Assembly (NCBI RefSeq): GCF_001598295.1
Contig: NZ_BCYR01000008.1
Span: 214,323 to 278,322, forward strand
Source of the DNA: Klebsiella ornithinolytica NBRC 105727 = ATCC 31898
GTDB lineage: Bacteria > Pseudomonadota > Gammaproteobacteria > Enterobacterales > Enterobacteriaceae
Direction of reading: 5' to 3'
Length of the DNA: 64,000 nucleotides
Shown: piece after piece, positions 1 through 8,786 of the stretch
Numbering within the stretch: the stretch's first letter is position 1
How the letters are laid out: each line of letters starts with the position of its first letter
The notes under the pieces: generated by a model
Databases searched by the model: none
What the model saw: the letters and a program-made list of their open reading frames with translations, nothing else
Told to the model about the DNA's origin: nothing
Program-made: the position numbers and the translations under genes

Positions 1-439
1 GCAGGTAGCCATCGGCTTTTTCCACGCGGGCACGGGCATCTTTTTGAAATTCCGAACGCAGCAGCGGAAAATCGCTCGGGTGCAGTTCGGTCATGTGCAG
101 GCTGTCCTGCTCGCGCAGCAGCTGGCGAGCGATCAGCGGAGAACCCGGGTAGTAGCGCAGCTGGCCGCTACGGTTGAAATGCTGGATGACGGAAATGTAG
201 GCTTCCATCTCGGCCGGCAGGTCGTCCTGCTGCCAGATACGGGAAATGCCTTCCAGGTATTCACCCGTACGTTCGGCGTGCTCGCCGCTCAGCTGATAGC
301 GGCCCGCGCCGGCGTGAGTGTCCAGATAGAGAAACGGTTTTTCTTTCTCTTTCAGCGATTCAATGATCAAACTCTGAACGGTGTGTTTAAGGACGTCGGC
401 GTGGTTGCCTGCGTGAAAGCTGTGGCGATAACTGAGCAT
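1..439 (-). CDS. rlmJ: 23S rRNA (adenine(2030)-N6)-methyltransferase RlmJ, 3' part outside window
   Basis: RlmJ methylates A2030 of 23S rRNA with S-adenosylmethionine. Reading the minus strand from the ATG at 439 gives 146 residues that match the N-terminal half of E. coli RlmJ (YhiR) nearly throughout, starting MLSYRHSFHAGNHADVLKH. The SAM-binding motif YLDTHAGAGRYQL lies at residues 38-50. The gene runs off the left edge of the window, so the catalytic DPPY-type motif is not visible. In E. coli rlmJ neighbours prlC; here an acid phosphatase gene separates them. Identity is secure; completeness cannot be judged. Confidence 0.95.
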   Translation of the reverse strand, partial: MLSYRHSFHAGNHADVLKHTVQSLIIESLKEKEKPFLYLDTHAGAGRYQLSGEHAERTGEYLEGISRIWQQDDLPAEMEAYISVIQHFNRSGQLRYYPGSPLIARQLLREQDSLHMTELHPSDFPLLRSEFQKDARARVEKADGYL

Positions 440-557
440 GGATGCAGAGATTCCGGGAATTAAACAAGATGACCGATAGTTTACCGCAGATCCTTACAGA
501 TTACCGCTGTAGCACCGCGCTGTTTCAATGAGGTCAAAAGCGTTGCAAAACATGACC

Positions 558-575
558 GCGTCATAAAAACGTCAA
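558..575 (+). promoter_or_regulatory. Candidate PhoB (Pho) box upstream of the acid phosphatase
   Basis: GCGTCAT-AAAA-ACGTCAA has the layout of a Pho box: two 7-bp repeats around a 4-bp A tract, consensus CTGTCAT-N4-CTGTCAT. The two halves match 5 of 7 and 4 of 7 positions. It lies about 60 bp before the start of a phosphatase gene, a sensible target for phosphate-starvation control. The match is imperfect and PhoB binding is an inference. Confidence 0.35.
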
Positions 576-632
576 ATATCAGCGCTAGCGTCGCGTGAAG
601 GCAAGGTAATTGTTTGAATAAAAGGAAAAATA

Positions 633-1904
633 ATGAAATTGCAAATCACACTCCTGACCTCAGCGTTAATCCTGGCGCTGCCGGCTCTGGCGAAAGAGGT
701 TCCGCTGAACCAGGCGGCGGCGATCGCCGGTAGCGTGACGCCAGCGGCGGCCAGCCAGGCGTTTGACGGTCTCGAAGGTCAGGCGCTGACGCAGCTGCGC
801 GCTGCGCTGAAGGGCGATGCCGCCACGCTCAGCCGCGGCCAGCTCGCGCACGCAAAACAGAGTAAAACCCAGGCGGATAAGGCCTGGCTGAAGGCCAGCG
901 GCTACGATTTTGAGGAGAAAGCGAATCAGCAGGCGGGTATCGCGCTGCTGGCCGCCTTCAGCAAGCTCCCGGATTCGGTGGTGAAGGATAACCTGGCTAC
1001 GGTGACTGCGATCAACCGCGATGCAACGCAGGCTACCCGCCATCAGGCGCTGGCGGATGCGGAAGGGATTAGCTATCTCTATTTCCTCAGCGATGCGCTG
1101 GGCCCGCGGCTCGGCAAAGCCTTCCTCACGGCCTACGACAAAGGCGAGCTGGGTAAAGCCGCGGCGCTGATTAAGGCCAGTGAAGTCAGTACGGGGGCGG
1201 CGAAAAAGCATTATAACAACCCGCGACCGTTCCTGATTCAGGGCAATACCATTCATCTGGTGCCGGACGATGTGGTGATAAAGGACAACCAGCCTTACAC
1301 CGCTGACGGAGGTTCCTTCCCCAGCGGACACACCAACACCGGTTACACCGATGCGCTGCTGATGGCTGAAATGATCCCGGAGCGCTTTGATGCGCTGGTG
1401 ACTCGCGGCGCGCGCTACGGCTATTCCCGCATCGTGCTTGGCGTCCATTACCCGCTGGATGTGATGGGGTCGCGGATGGTGGCGCAGCGTAACGTCGCGC
1501 ATTACCTCAACGACGCGAAGTATCGTGCGCTGTTCAATGAAGCGCGCGATCAGCTGCGAACGGCGCTGGAAAAAGAGTGCGCGACTTCACTGGCCGAGTG
1601 CGCGAAGCCGGCCGGAAAAGACGACCCGTACCGCGACCCGGCGATGAACGCATTTTACGCGTTCACCATGACCTACAACCTGCCGCAGCAGAAGGGGGAA
1701 AAGTCAGCGCTGACGGTGCCGGAAGGGGCAGAGGTTCTGCTGGAGACCGCGCTACCTCATCTGTCCGCCGCCCAGCGCCGGGCGCTGATGGTGAAAACCG
1801 CGCTTCCGGCGGGCTATCCGCTGTCGGGCGAGACCGCCGACCAGCAGTTCTGGCAGCGGGTGAATCTGCCGGCGGCATATCAGATGGCGCTGAAAGCACA
1901 TTAA
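633..1904 (+). CDS. Secreted acid phosphatase, PAP2/class A type
   Basis: A periplasmic non-specific phosphomonoesterase of the PAP2/bacterial class A acid phosphatase family. The 423-residue product begins with a signal peptide (hydrophobic core at residues 5-18, cleavage likely after ALA at 18-20). It carries the full phosphatase signature: K191-x6-R198-P199, P230-S-G-H233 and S265-R-x5-H272-x3-D276, which are the phosphate-binding and catalytic residues. At 423 residues it is much longer than PhoN or PhoC (about 250), with about 145 residues after the last motif that I do not recognise. It interrupts the rlmJ-prlC order of E. coli. An AT-rich leader with a possible Pho box precedes it; an AAAGGAAAA ribosome site precedes the ATG. 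The substrate is unknown. Confidence 0.85.
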   Translation: MKLQITLLTSALILALPALAKEVPLNQAAAIAGSVTPAAASQAFDGLEGQALTQLRAALKGDAATLSRGQLAHAKQSKTQADKAWLKASGYDFEEKANQQAGIALLAAFSKLPDSVVKDNLATVTAINRDATQATRHQALADAEGISYLYFLSDALGPRLGKAFLTAYDKGELGKAAALIKASEVSTGAAKKHYNNPRPFLIQGNTIHLVPDDVVIKDNQPYTADGGSFPSGHTNTGYTDALLMAEMIPERFDALVTRGARYGYSRIVLGVHYPLDVMGSRMVAQRNVAHYLNDAKYRALFNEARDQLRTALEKECATSLAECAKPAGKDDPYRDPAMNAFYAFTMTYNLPQQKGEKSALTVPEGAEVLLETALPHLSAAQRRALMVKTALPAGYPLSGETADQQFWQRVNLPAAYQMALKAH

Positions 1905-2305
1905 TCCACCCCGTCCGGTTTGTCGGATGACCATGTCCCCGGCCCACATAACCGGGGAAAACCGGCGCCAGTCAGGCAACCACTGAGGAACTGTCTTATC
2001 AGCACTCTTGTGCTTGTCAGTTTGAAGCCGGGCGGTGCTCATAACGATATATCTTTGAACGCCCTTCAGGGTGACCCGAAGGGTGAGCGAAGCGAATCAA
2101 ATCCTCATGTACCAGGCGTAAGCTCCGGTTTCTCCGTGCTGTGCGGATTCAAACTGCCTGCGCCAATAACGCCCACTTATTGCAGCAATACCCGGCGTCT
2201 GGCACGGTGTGACATTGAAATTCCCGTCACGATCCCCCATTCTAGATCTCATGCTAAAGCGCCGGAACGCGCGCTTCATTCACCCTTTTCAACAGGACTG
2301 CGCAT
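1905..2305. other. 400-bp gap between phosphatase and prlC, with hairpins and the prlC promoter
   Basis: No convincing gene is seen on either strand. Three inverted repeats are visible: TCCCCGG/CCGGGGA (1936-1958), a nested stem AACTG...AGCAC/GTGCT...CAGTT (1989-2022), and CCCTTC/GAAGGG (2060-2083). None is followed by a clear T run, so termination after the phosphatase gene is uncertain. The right end carries the heat-shock promoter listed separately. An unannotated small RNA is possible but unsupported. Confidence 0.5.
2215..2243 (+). promoter_or_regulatory. Sigma-32 (heat-shock) promoter of prlC
   Basis: TTGAAA at 2215-2220 and CCCCAT-TCT at 2235-2243 are separated by 14 bp, matching the sigma-32 consensus CTTGAA-N13-15-CCCCATNT. 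It ends about 62 bp before the prlC start. In E. coli prlC (with yhiQ/rsmJ behind it) is a known heat-shock gene, so the assignment agrees with both sequence and family knowledge. Confidence 0.8.
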
Positions 2306-4348
2306 ATGACCAATCCATTATTGACGCCTTTTTCATTGCCGCCTTTTTCTGCGATCAAGCCGGAACACGTCGTCCCTGCGGTTACCAAAGCGCTGGACGA
2401 CTGTCGGGCCGCGGTAGAAAGCGTGGTCGCGCAAGGCGCGCCGTACAGCTGGGAAACGCTCTGCCAGCCGCTGGCTGAAGTGGATGATGTGCTGGGACGC
2501 ATCTTCTCGCCGGTCAGTCATCTGAACTCGGTCAAGAACAGCCCCGAGCTGCGCGAAGCCTATGAACAAACGCTGCCGCTGTTGTCGGAATACAGCACCT
2601 GGGTCGGTCAACATGAAGGGTTGTATCAAGCCTATCGCGATCTGCGCGACGGTGACCATTACGCCACGCTGAACACCGCGCAGAAAAAAGCGGTGGATAA
2701 CGCGCTGCGCGATTTTGAACTGTCGGGGATTGGCCTGGCGAAAGAGCAGCAGAAACGTTACGGCGAGATTGCCGCACGCCTGTCTGAGCTCGGCAACCAG
2801 TACAGCAACAACGTGCTCGACGCCACCATGGGCTGGAGCAAGCTGGTCACTGACGTCGCTGAGCTGTCCGGGATGCCGGAAAGCGCGCTGGCGGCAGCCC
2901 AGGCTCAGGCCCAGGCGAAAGAGCAGGAAGGCTATCTGCTGACGCTGGATATTCCGAGCTATCTGCCGGTGATGACCTACTGCGACAATCAGGGGCTGCG
3001 TGAAGAGCTGTATCGCGCCTACTCCACCCGCGCGTCGGACCAGGGGCCGAATGCCGGCAAATGGGACAACAGCCCGGTGATGGCAGAAATTCTCGCGCTG
3101 CGCCACGAGCTGGCCCAGCTGCTGGGCTTTGACAGCTATGCCTCCAAATCGCTGTCGACCAAAATGGCGGAGAACCCGCAGCAGGTGCTCGACTTCCTGA
3201 CCGACCTGGCGAAACGCGCTCGTCCGCAGGGCGAGAAAGAGCTGGCTCAGCTGCGCGCCTTCGCAAAAGCGGAGTTCGGCGTCGACGAGCTGCAGCCGTG
3301 GGATATCGCGTACTACAGTGAAAAACAGAAGCAGCATCTCTACAGCATCAGCGATGAGCAGCTGCGCCCCTATTTCCCGGAAAACAAAGCCGTTAACGGC
3401 CTGTTTGAAGTGGTGAACCGCATTTACGGGATTAGCGCCAAAGAGCGTACCGATGTGGATGTCTGGCACCCGGAAGTGCGTTTCTTCGAGCTGTATGATG
3501 AGAACAACGAACTGCGCGGCAGCTTCTATCTCGATCTGTATGCTCGCGAGCACAAACGCGGCGGGGCGTGGATGGATGACTGCGTCGGGCAGATGCGCAA
3601 ACTCGACGGCTCGTTGCAAAAGCCGGTGGCCTACCTGACCTGCAACTTTAACCGCCCGGTGAACGGCAAACCGGCGCTGTTTACTCACGATGAAGTGATC
3701 ACGCTGTTCCACGAGTTTGGTCACGGTCTGCACCATATGCTGACCCGTATCGATACCGCCGGCGTCTCCGGCATCAGCGGGGTGCCGTGGGATGCGGTCG
3801 AGCTGCCGAGCCAGTTTATGGAAAACTGGTGCTGGGAGCCGGAAGCGCTGGCATTTATCTCCGGCCACTATGAAACCGGTGAACCGCTGCCGCAGGCGCT
3901 GCTGGAAAAAATGCTGGCGGCGAAAAACTATCAGGCCGCGCTGTTCATTCTGCGTCAGCTGGAGTTCGGCCTGTTCGACTTCCGTCTGCATGCGGAGTAC
4001 CAGCCGGAGCAAGGGGCGAAAATCCTCGAAACGCTGACGGAAATCAAAAAGCAGGTCGCCGTGGTGCCAGGGCCGTCCTGGGGTCGTTTCCCACATGCCT
4101 TCAGCCATATTTTTGCCGGGGGCTATGCGGCAGGCTATTACAGCTATCTGTGGGCCGATGTCCTGGCGGCGGATGCTTTCTCGCGCTTTGAAGAAGAGGG
4201 GATTTTCAACCGTGAAACCGGCCAGTCGTTCCTCGATAACATCCTGAGCCGCGGCGGTTCCGAAGAGCCGATGGTGCTGTTCAAACGCTTCCGTGGACGC
4301 GAACCGCAGCTCGACGCGATGCTGGAGCATTACGGGATTAAGGGCTAA
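2306..4348 (+). CDS. prlC: Oligopeptidase A (M3 zinc metallopeptidase)
   Basis: A cytosolic zinc endopeptidase that degrades short peptides, including cleaved signal peptides; also called OpdA. The product is 680 residues, exactly the E. coli length. The catalytic zinc motif HEFGH is at residues 469-473 (His469, Glu470, His473 as ligands and base), followed by the M3 family's downstream glutamate region around GVSGISGVPWDAVELPSQF. The start ATG at 2306 has AGGA 8-9 bp upstream. A sigma-32 promoter precedes it. The rRNA methyltransferase gene rsmJ follows in the same direction after 132 bp that contain a strong stem-loop. Confidence 0.97.
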   Translation: MTNPLLTPFSLPPFSAIKPEHVVPAVTKALDDCRAAVESVVAQGAPYSWETLCQPLAEVDDVLGRIFSPVSHLNSVKNSPELREAYEQTLPLLSEYSTWVGQHEGLYQAYRDLRDGDHYATLNTAQKKAVDNALRDFELSGIGLAKEQQKRYGEIAARLSELGNQYSNNVLDATMGWSKLVTDVAELSGMPESALAAAQAQAQAKEQEGYLLTLDIPSYLPVMTYCDNQGLREELYRAYSTRASDQGPNAGKWDNSPVMAEILALRHELAQLLGFDSYASKSLSTKMAENPQQVLDFLTDLAKRARPQGEKELAQLRAFAKAEFGVDELQPWDIAYYSEKQKQHLYSISDEQLRPYFPENKAVNGLFEVVNRIYGISAKERTDVDVWHPEVRFFELYDENNELRGSFYLDLYAREHKRGGAWMDDCVGQMRKLDGSLQKPVAYLTCNFNRPVNGKPALFTHDEVITLFHEFGHGLHHMLTRIDTAGVSGISGVPWDAVELPSQFMENWCWEPEALAFISGHYETGEPLPQALLEKMLAAKNYQAALFILRQLEFGLFDFRLHAEYQPEQGAKILETLTEIKKQVAVVPGPSWGRFPHAFSHIFAGGYAAGYYSYLWADVLAADAFSRFEEEGIFNRETGQSFLDNILSRGGSEEPMVLFKRFRGREPQLDAMLEHYGIKG

Positions 4349-4396
4349 TTTCCCCGTCATTCCTCAGGCTGCCTCTTTGGCAACGGCACTCACTCG

Positions 4397-4427
4397 CCCT
4401 GGCCGCATACTCTGTGCGTGGCCAGGG
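4397..4427 (+). terminator. Stem-loop between prlC and rsmJ
   Basis: CCCTGGCC (4397-4404) pairs perfectly with GGCCAGGG (4420-4427), followed by a T-rich but interrupted stretch up to about 4447. It may act as a leaky terminator or mRNA stabiliser, lowering rsmJ expression relative to prlC, if the two are co-transcribed as in E. coli. Confidence 0.5.
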
Positions 4428-4480
4428 ATTCGTTCTTTTGTTGTCTTGATGCAACGCGCATTCTTTAGGGTAAAGTGGAC

Positions 4481-5233
4481 GTGAAAATCTGCTTAATTGA
4501 TGAAACGGGCGCCGGAGACGGCGCCTTATCTGTTCTTGCCGCTCGCTGGGGCCTGACGCAGGATGATGACAACCTGATGGCGCTGGTTATGACCCGCGAA
4601 CATCTGGAGCTGCGTAAACGCGATGAGCCAAAGCTCGGCGGGATCTTCGTTGATTTCGTCGGCGGGGCGATGGCCCACCGACGTAAATTTGGCGGCGGTC
4701 GCGGCGAGGCGGTAGCGAAAGCGGTGGGCGTTAAAGGCGACTATTTGCCGGATGTGGTGGATGCGACGGCAGGACTGGGTCGCGATGCCTTCGTGCTGGC
4801 CTCGGTGGGCTGCCGGGTGCGCATGCTGGAACGTAACCCGGTAGTGGCGGCCCTGCTTGATGACGGGCTGGCTCGTGGCTACGCTGACCCGGAAATCGGC
4901 CCGTGGCTTCGGGAGCGTTTACAGCTGATTCACGCCTCCAGCCTGACGGCGCTGACGGACATTACGCCACGCCCGCAGGTGGTCTATCTTGACCCGATGT
5001 TCCCGCATAAGCAGAAAAGCGCGCTGGTGAAGAAAGAGATGCGCGTATTTCAGTCGCTGGTGGGGCCGGATCTGGATGCTGACGGACTGCTGGAGCCAGC
5101 GCGTCAGCTGGCGACCAAACGGGTGGTGGTGAAACGTCCGGATTACGCCCCGCCGCTGGCGGATGTCGCCACGCCGAACGCGGTGGTCACCAAAGGCCAC
5201 CGCTTTGATATTTACGCCGGGACGCCCGAGTAA
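4481..5233 (+). CDS. rsmJ: 16S rRNA (guanine(1516)-N2)-methyltransferase RsmJ
   Basis: RsmJ (YhiQ) methylates G1516 of 16S rRNA. The 250-residue product matches E. coli RsmJ almost end to end, with SAM motif [13 protein letters not shown] and the catalytic-loop motif [12 protein letters not shown]. Two in-frame GTG codons are possible starts, at 4475 and 4481. The second gives the E. coli N-terminus [10 protein letters not shown] and sits 10 bp after a TAGGG Shine-Dalgarno-like site, so I chose it. It lies downstream of prlC on the same strand; a REP-type repeat follows the stop codon. Confidence 0.95.
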   Translation: MKICLIDETGAGDGALSVLAARWGLTQDDDNLMALVMTREHLELRKRDEPKLGGIFVDFVGGAMAHRRKFGGGRGEAVAKAVGVKGDYLPDVVDATAGLGRDAFVLASVGCRVRMLERNPVVAALLDDGLARGYADPEIGPWLRERLQLIHASSLTALTDITPRPQVVYLDPMFPHKQKSALVKKEMRVFQSLVGPDLDADGLLEPARQLATKRVVVKRPDYAPPLADVATPNAVVTKGHRFDIYAGTPE

Positions 5234-5252
5234 CGCTTCAGCCACCATCGTT

Positions 5253-5327
5253 CCCCCGGATGGCGGCATACCTGCCTTATATCCGGGCGACCGTTCATCG
5301 CTCCGGTAAGCGCAGCGCAACCGGGGC
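5253..5327. repeat. REP/BIME-type palindromic repeat pair
   Basis: Two palindromic units lie between rsmJ and the convergent oxidoreductase gene: one at 5253-5289 (CCCGGATGGCGGC...ATCCGGG core, typical of enterobacterial REP sequences) and a shorter one at 5300-5327 (CTCCGGTAAGCGC...GCAACCGGGG). They fill almost the whole intergenic space and probably protect the converging mRNA 3' ends. Confidence 0.75.
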
Positions 5328-5338
5328 GTTTCCTGGGT

Positions 5339-6541
5339 TCAGACAAACGGCGCCAGCGGGTCAGCAATCTCAAAGGCTACCGCTTTCTCAGCCTTCGGCG
5401 GATAGATAAGCTCGCTGACGATCGACACCTTCAGCTTTTTCGCTTCCTCCCGGGTCAGCTTCACCTGCTGATCCCACCCTTCGGTATAGACTGCACCCCA
5501 GGCGCCGAGATCGAGGCAGGTGACGTAGTTTTCCTGGCGATACGGCAACGGCGCGACATCCAGCAGACTTGCCGCTGCGTTGTTACCGGCAAATTTACCC
5601 AGCAAAATAGCGTGCTGACAGGTCATTAACGCATGGTTTCCCTTGTCATCGGTCGCCGCGTAGGCCACGTCGCCGGTGGCATAGATATCGTCATAGCCGA
5701 CCACCTGAAGCGCCGTGTTCACATGCAGACGACCCAGGCGATCGCGAGGCGCTTCAATTTGTGCCGTCAGGCCGTTTGCCTGCACGCCAACCGTCCAGAT
5801 AACGGTGCAGGATGCGATCTTCTGCCCGTCTTTAAGCATGACGCCATCGGCATCAATCCGCTCAACTTCAGTATTGACCCGCCATTCAACACCGAGCTCT
5901 GCGGAGGCCTGGACGATAACGTCGCGTAGCGCTTCGCTGTAACGCGATCCCGGCAGCGGACCGCGTTCAACTACGACTACTCTGGTCTTAGCATTCTCAC
6001 CCAGAATCTCGCGCAGCCTGCCGGGTAACTCCATGGCCATCTCAATGCCGGTGAAGCCACCGCCGCAGACAACAACGGTATTGCGTGGCTCGCTATCGGC
6101 TTCGTGAGCCAGTGATTGCAGGTGCTGTTCCAGAACGCTGGCGCTCTCCAGCTGGTCGAGATCGAAGGCATAAGCATCGGCGCCGGCCACTAACGAACGG
6201 TTCACATGGCTGCCGCTGGCCAGGATTAACCGGTCGTAGCGCTTCTGCTGTGTTTCACCGTTGGTATCCGTCCAGACGACGGCTTTGCTGGCCGGAAGGA
6301 GCTGTGAAACGGTGCCGCGCAGGAAGTGCACGCCGGTAGCATCAAACAAAGGTTGCAGCGGCGCAACCAGCGTTGGTACCGCTTTCTCATAGAAGCGTGG
6401 ACGCACGCGCAGCTCTGGCTGCGGCGCAATGACGGTGATATCCACGGCCTGATGTTGATATTGATCGGCCAGGCGGGCGGCGCTAAGCGCAGCCCACATT
6501 CCCGAAAAGCCGGCACCGACAACCAGAATTTGTTTACGCAT
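5339..6541 (-). CDS. NAD(P)/FAD-dependent oxidoreductase, NDH-2-like
   Basis: A two-dinucleotide-binding flavoprotein resembling type II NADH dehydrogenases (Pyr_redox_2 fold). The FAD motif VVGAGFSGMWAAL is at residues 6-18, a second NAD-binding motif VVCGGGFTGIEMAMEL is near the middle, and the FAD-contacting IYATGDVA is towards the C-terminus. No CxxC redox motif is visible, so a disulfide reductase is unlikely. I chose ATG 6541 (400 residues) because the Rossmann motif then starts at residue 5, as in relatives; an ATG at 6556 is also possible. The gene diverges from an Rrf2 regulator across a 232-bp region with a palindrome, suggesting redox- or Fe-S-responsive control. The electron acceptor is unknown. 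Confidence 0.8.
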   Translation of the reverse strand: MRKQILVVGAGFSGMWAALSAARLADQYQHQAVDITVIAPQPELRVRPRFYEKAVPTLVAPLQPLFDATGVHFLRGTVSQLLPASKAVVWTDTNGETQQKRYDRLILASGSHVNRSLVAGADAYAFDLDQLESASVLEQHLQSLAHEADSEPRNTVVVCGGGFTGIEMAMELPGRLREILGENAKTRVVVVERGPLPGSRYSEALRDVIVQASAELGVEWRVNTEVERIDADGVMLKDGQKIASCTVIWTVGVQANGLTAQIEAPRDRLGRLHVNTALQVVGYDDIYATGDVAYAATDDKGNHALMTCQHAILLGKFAGNNAAASLLDVAPLPYRQENYVTCLDLGAWGAVYTEGWDQQVKLTREEAKKLKVSIVSELIYPPKAEKAVAFEIADPLAPFV

Positions 6542-6670
6542 GATGGTTTCACTCATTGTTAACGACGATATCTTTACTCGGATTTTATTTGTCGTAGTAT
6601 GGGTTTGCAATGTGATTTGTGCTGCGGTCTGGGTTTTATCCCTTGATTCGCATTCATCGTGTTGATAAAA

Positions 6671-6701
6671 AACAAGTTTAAATTTTTAATCTTAACTTGT
6701 T
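6671..6701. promoter_or_regulatory. Candidate Rrf2-regulator operator (perfect inverted repeat)
   Basis: AACAAGTT (6671-6678) and AACTTGTT (6694-6701) form perfect 8-bp arms around a 15-bp AT-rich centre, midway between the divergent oxidoreductase and Rrf2 genes. Rrf2 proteins bind AT-rich palindromes as dimers, so autoregulation and control of the neighbour is the simplest reading. No binding data can be inferred from sequence alone. Confidence 0.5.
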
Positions 6702-6773
6702 ATTTTATCCTTCTGGCACGGTTGGGGCGAAAAAGCTACAATAACTCAGATTCTTTTTGGCTGAGATTAGAGC

Positions 6774-7277
6774 ATGGCATTTTACAGTTCCGGAGTTGAA
6801 TACGGCATCCATAGCCTGATGTGTATGGTGGATAGCAAAGGTGATGCCCGCGAGATGAGCGTGCGGGAAATTGCCGATCTGCAAAGCGTGCCCTACGACT
6901 ATCTGGCCAAAATCTTCACCCGCCTGTCTAAAGCCGGTCTGGTGCGCAGCATTGAGGGTAAGGGCGGCGGGTTTCAGCTGGCAAAACCCGCCGAACAGAT
7001 AACGGTCCTGGATGTGGTCAACGCCATCGATGGTGATAAGCGTATCTTTGAATGTCGTGAAATTCGCCAGCGGCTGGCGGTGTTTGACGCACAGCCGCCG
7101 GAATGGGCCTGCGAAGGGATCTGCGGCGTGCGATCGGTGATGGATATGGCGCAGCAGCGGATGGAAGAGGCGCTAGGGCAACATACTATTCTGGACCTGG
7201 CGCGTAAGATGTATCGCAAAGCGCCGGACGAGTTTGTCATAGAAGTGCGGGACTGGATTGCCGCGCGGAAAGGGTAA
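6774..7277 (+). CDS. Rrf2-family transcriptional regulator, probably Fe-S
   Basis: A 167-residue Rrf2 regulator (the family of IscR and NsrR). The N-terminal winged helix-turn-helix has the diagnostic VPYDYLAKIFTRLSKAGLV segment and the wing SIEGKGGGFQLAK. Three cysteines follow at about residues 94, 113 and 117 (C-x18-C-x3-C), the number and region in which family members bind a [2Fe-2S] or [4Fe-4S] cluster, though the spacing differs from IscR. It is divergent from the flavoprotein gene, with a palindromic operator candidate between them. The signal sensed is unknown; it is not IscR or NsrR by context. Confidence 0.85.
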   Translation: MAFYSSGVEYGIHSLMCMVDSKGDAREMSVREIADLQSVPYDYLAKIFTRLSKAGLVRSIEGKGGGFQLAKPAEQITVLDVVNAIDGDKRIFECREIRQRLAVFDAQPPEWACEGICGVRSVMDMAQQRMEEALGQHTILDLARKMYRKAPDEFVIEVRDWIAARKG

Positions 7278-7303
7278 CCTCAGCGACACCCGCCGCTGAG
7301 GTT
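7276..7303. terminator. Bidirectional hairpin between the Rrf2 gene and dtpB
   Basis: AACCTCAGCG (7276-7285) and CGCTGAGGTT (7294-7303) are perfect 10-bp arms with an 8-base loop, overlapping the Rrf2 stop codon and lying 11 bp from the dtpB stop. The placement between convergent genes supports a shared terminator, although no long T run follows. Confidence 0.6.
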
Positions 7304-7313
7304 AAGCAGGTTA

Positions 7314-8786
7314 TTATTTGTCGCTCGACGGCGTATTAATCATCCGGTTGAGCCACGGTACCAGCATCGCCATCACCAGGGTCACACCCAGCGTCACCAG
7401 ACCAATCTTGCTAAACACGCCGGTATAAACCGGCAGGGTTTGCAGCGGGTCGGTGATATTGTCCGGCACGGCGGTGAAGGTGGCGACGTATCCCCCCATC
7501 AGGAAGGCGGCTGCCTGAGTCAGAAACCACATGCCCAGAATAAAGCCCATCAGATGCTGCGGCACCAGCGCGGCGACCATTGCCAGCCCCAGCGCGCTGA
7601 TCAGCAGCTCTCCCAGACTCTGGAACAGATAAACCAGCACGATAAACCACGGCGACGTCAGCCCCTGAGCATCGGCAAACCAGATTCCCGCGGCGGCGGC
7701 GGTCAGGAAGCCCAGCGAACATAAAAACATGCCGAGGGTAAATTTCATCGGCATGGTGAGGTCTTTGCCTTTGTTGCCAAGGCGGGTATAAATCGCCGCC
7801 AGCACCGGACTGGCCACCACCACCCAGAACGGGTTCAGGGCCTGGAAGCTGACCGGGTTAATGGTCATGCCGAGGATCTCGTGGTGAACGTTATTGATGG
7901 CGAAGAAGTTTAGCGATGTCGGCATCTGCGCGTACAGAATGTAGAACAGCACCGCTTCCAGCATCAGGATAAAGGCGACAAACATTTTGTTGCGCCCGGT
8001 TTTATCCAGTCTGAAGGCTTCGCGGAAGAAGAAAATAATCACGATGACAGAGAGGACAATCAGCACCAGGTTAGCGATTTTGACGTTATGCATCAGCCAG
8101 GCGCAAAGGAACACCATTGCCACCGTGCCGACCAGCACGTACAGCAGGTTGCGCACAACAAGCGGCCGATGATCCGGCTCTGAACCGATATCTTTCACCA
8201 TTCCACGGCAGGCGAAATAGACCAGCAGGGCGATAATCAGCCCTACGCCGCACAGGTTATAGGTTACGGCATAGCCAAATTTTTCCGCGATCACCGGCGC
8301 CAGAGAGAGCGACAGCAGCGAGCCGATATTAATCGACATATAAAACAGGGTGAATGCGCCGTCGAGACGGGCATCTTTGGGTGGATAGCACTTTGACAGC
8401 AGGCTGGCGGGATTGGCTTTAAATAGTCCGTTACCGACGGCAATCGTCCCGAGGGCGATAAAAATCAGGTCGGGTTTAAGTAGCGACAGCCCGGTCATGA
8501 AGTAGCCCAGCGCCAGCACCACGGCCCCAAGAACCAGCGTGCGTTTGGTGCCGAGCAGGTGGTCGCCAACATAGCCGCCGATGGAGATCAGCCCATAAAC
8601 CAGCGCGGCAAAGGCGCCAAAGGTAATAAACGCTTGTTCCTGAGAAAATCCAAGTTGTTTAACAAAAAAGACCGCCAGGATCCCCTGGACGCCGTAATAA
8701 CCAAATCGCTCCCATAATTCCACAAAAAAAATCATGAAGAACGGACGAGGTTGCTGCAACAGCCCCGTAGGTGCAGTAGTTTTCAT
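7314..8786 (-). CDS. dtpB: Dipeptide/tripeptide:proton symporter DtpB (POT family)
   Basis: An inner-membrane proton-coupled importer of di- and tripeptides (YhiP). The 490-residue product matches E. coli DtpB along its length and keeps the POT signatures [13 protein letters not shown] near the N-terminus (the ExxERFxYY proton-coupling motif) and the [10 protein letters not shown] loop. About 14 hydrophobic helices are evident. I chose ATG 8786 because it gives the family N-terminus ([17 protein letters not shown]) and has GAAGGA directly upstream; the frame stays open to 8867. Its position beside uspA matches E. coli. Confidence 0.95.
   Translation of the reverse strand: MKTTAPTGLLQQPRPFFMIFFVELWERFGYYGVQGILAVFFVKQLGFSQEQAFITFGAFAALVYGLISIGGYVGDHLLGTKRTLVLGAVVLALGYFMTGLSLLKPDLIFIALGTIAVGNGLFKANPASLLSKCYPPKDARLDGAFTLFYMSINIGSLLSLSLAPVIAEKFGYAVTYNLCGVGLIIALLVYFACRGMVKDIGSEPDHRPLVVRNLLYVLVGTVAMVFLCAWLMHNVKIANLVLIVLSVIVIIFFFREAFRLDKTGRNKMFVAFILMLEAVLFYILYAQMPTSLNFFAINNVHHEILGMTINPVSFQALNPFWVVVASPVLAAIYTRLGNKGKDLTMPMKFTLGMFLCSLGFLTAAAAGIWFADAQGLTSPWFIVLVYLFQSLGELLISALGLAMVAALVPQHLMGFILGMWFLTQAAAFLMGGYVATFTAVPDNITDPLQTLPVYTGVFSKIGLVTLGVTLVMAMLVPWLNRMINTPSSDK

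Noticed and set aside
2333..4360. A 675-codon open frame on the minus strand opposite prlC
   Set aside because: It mirrors the codon structure of a highly conserved M3 peptidase gene in GC-rich DNA, has no ribosome site and no recognisable domain.
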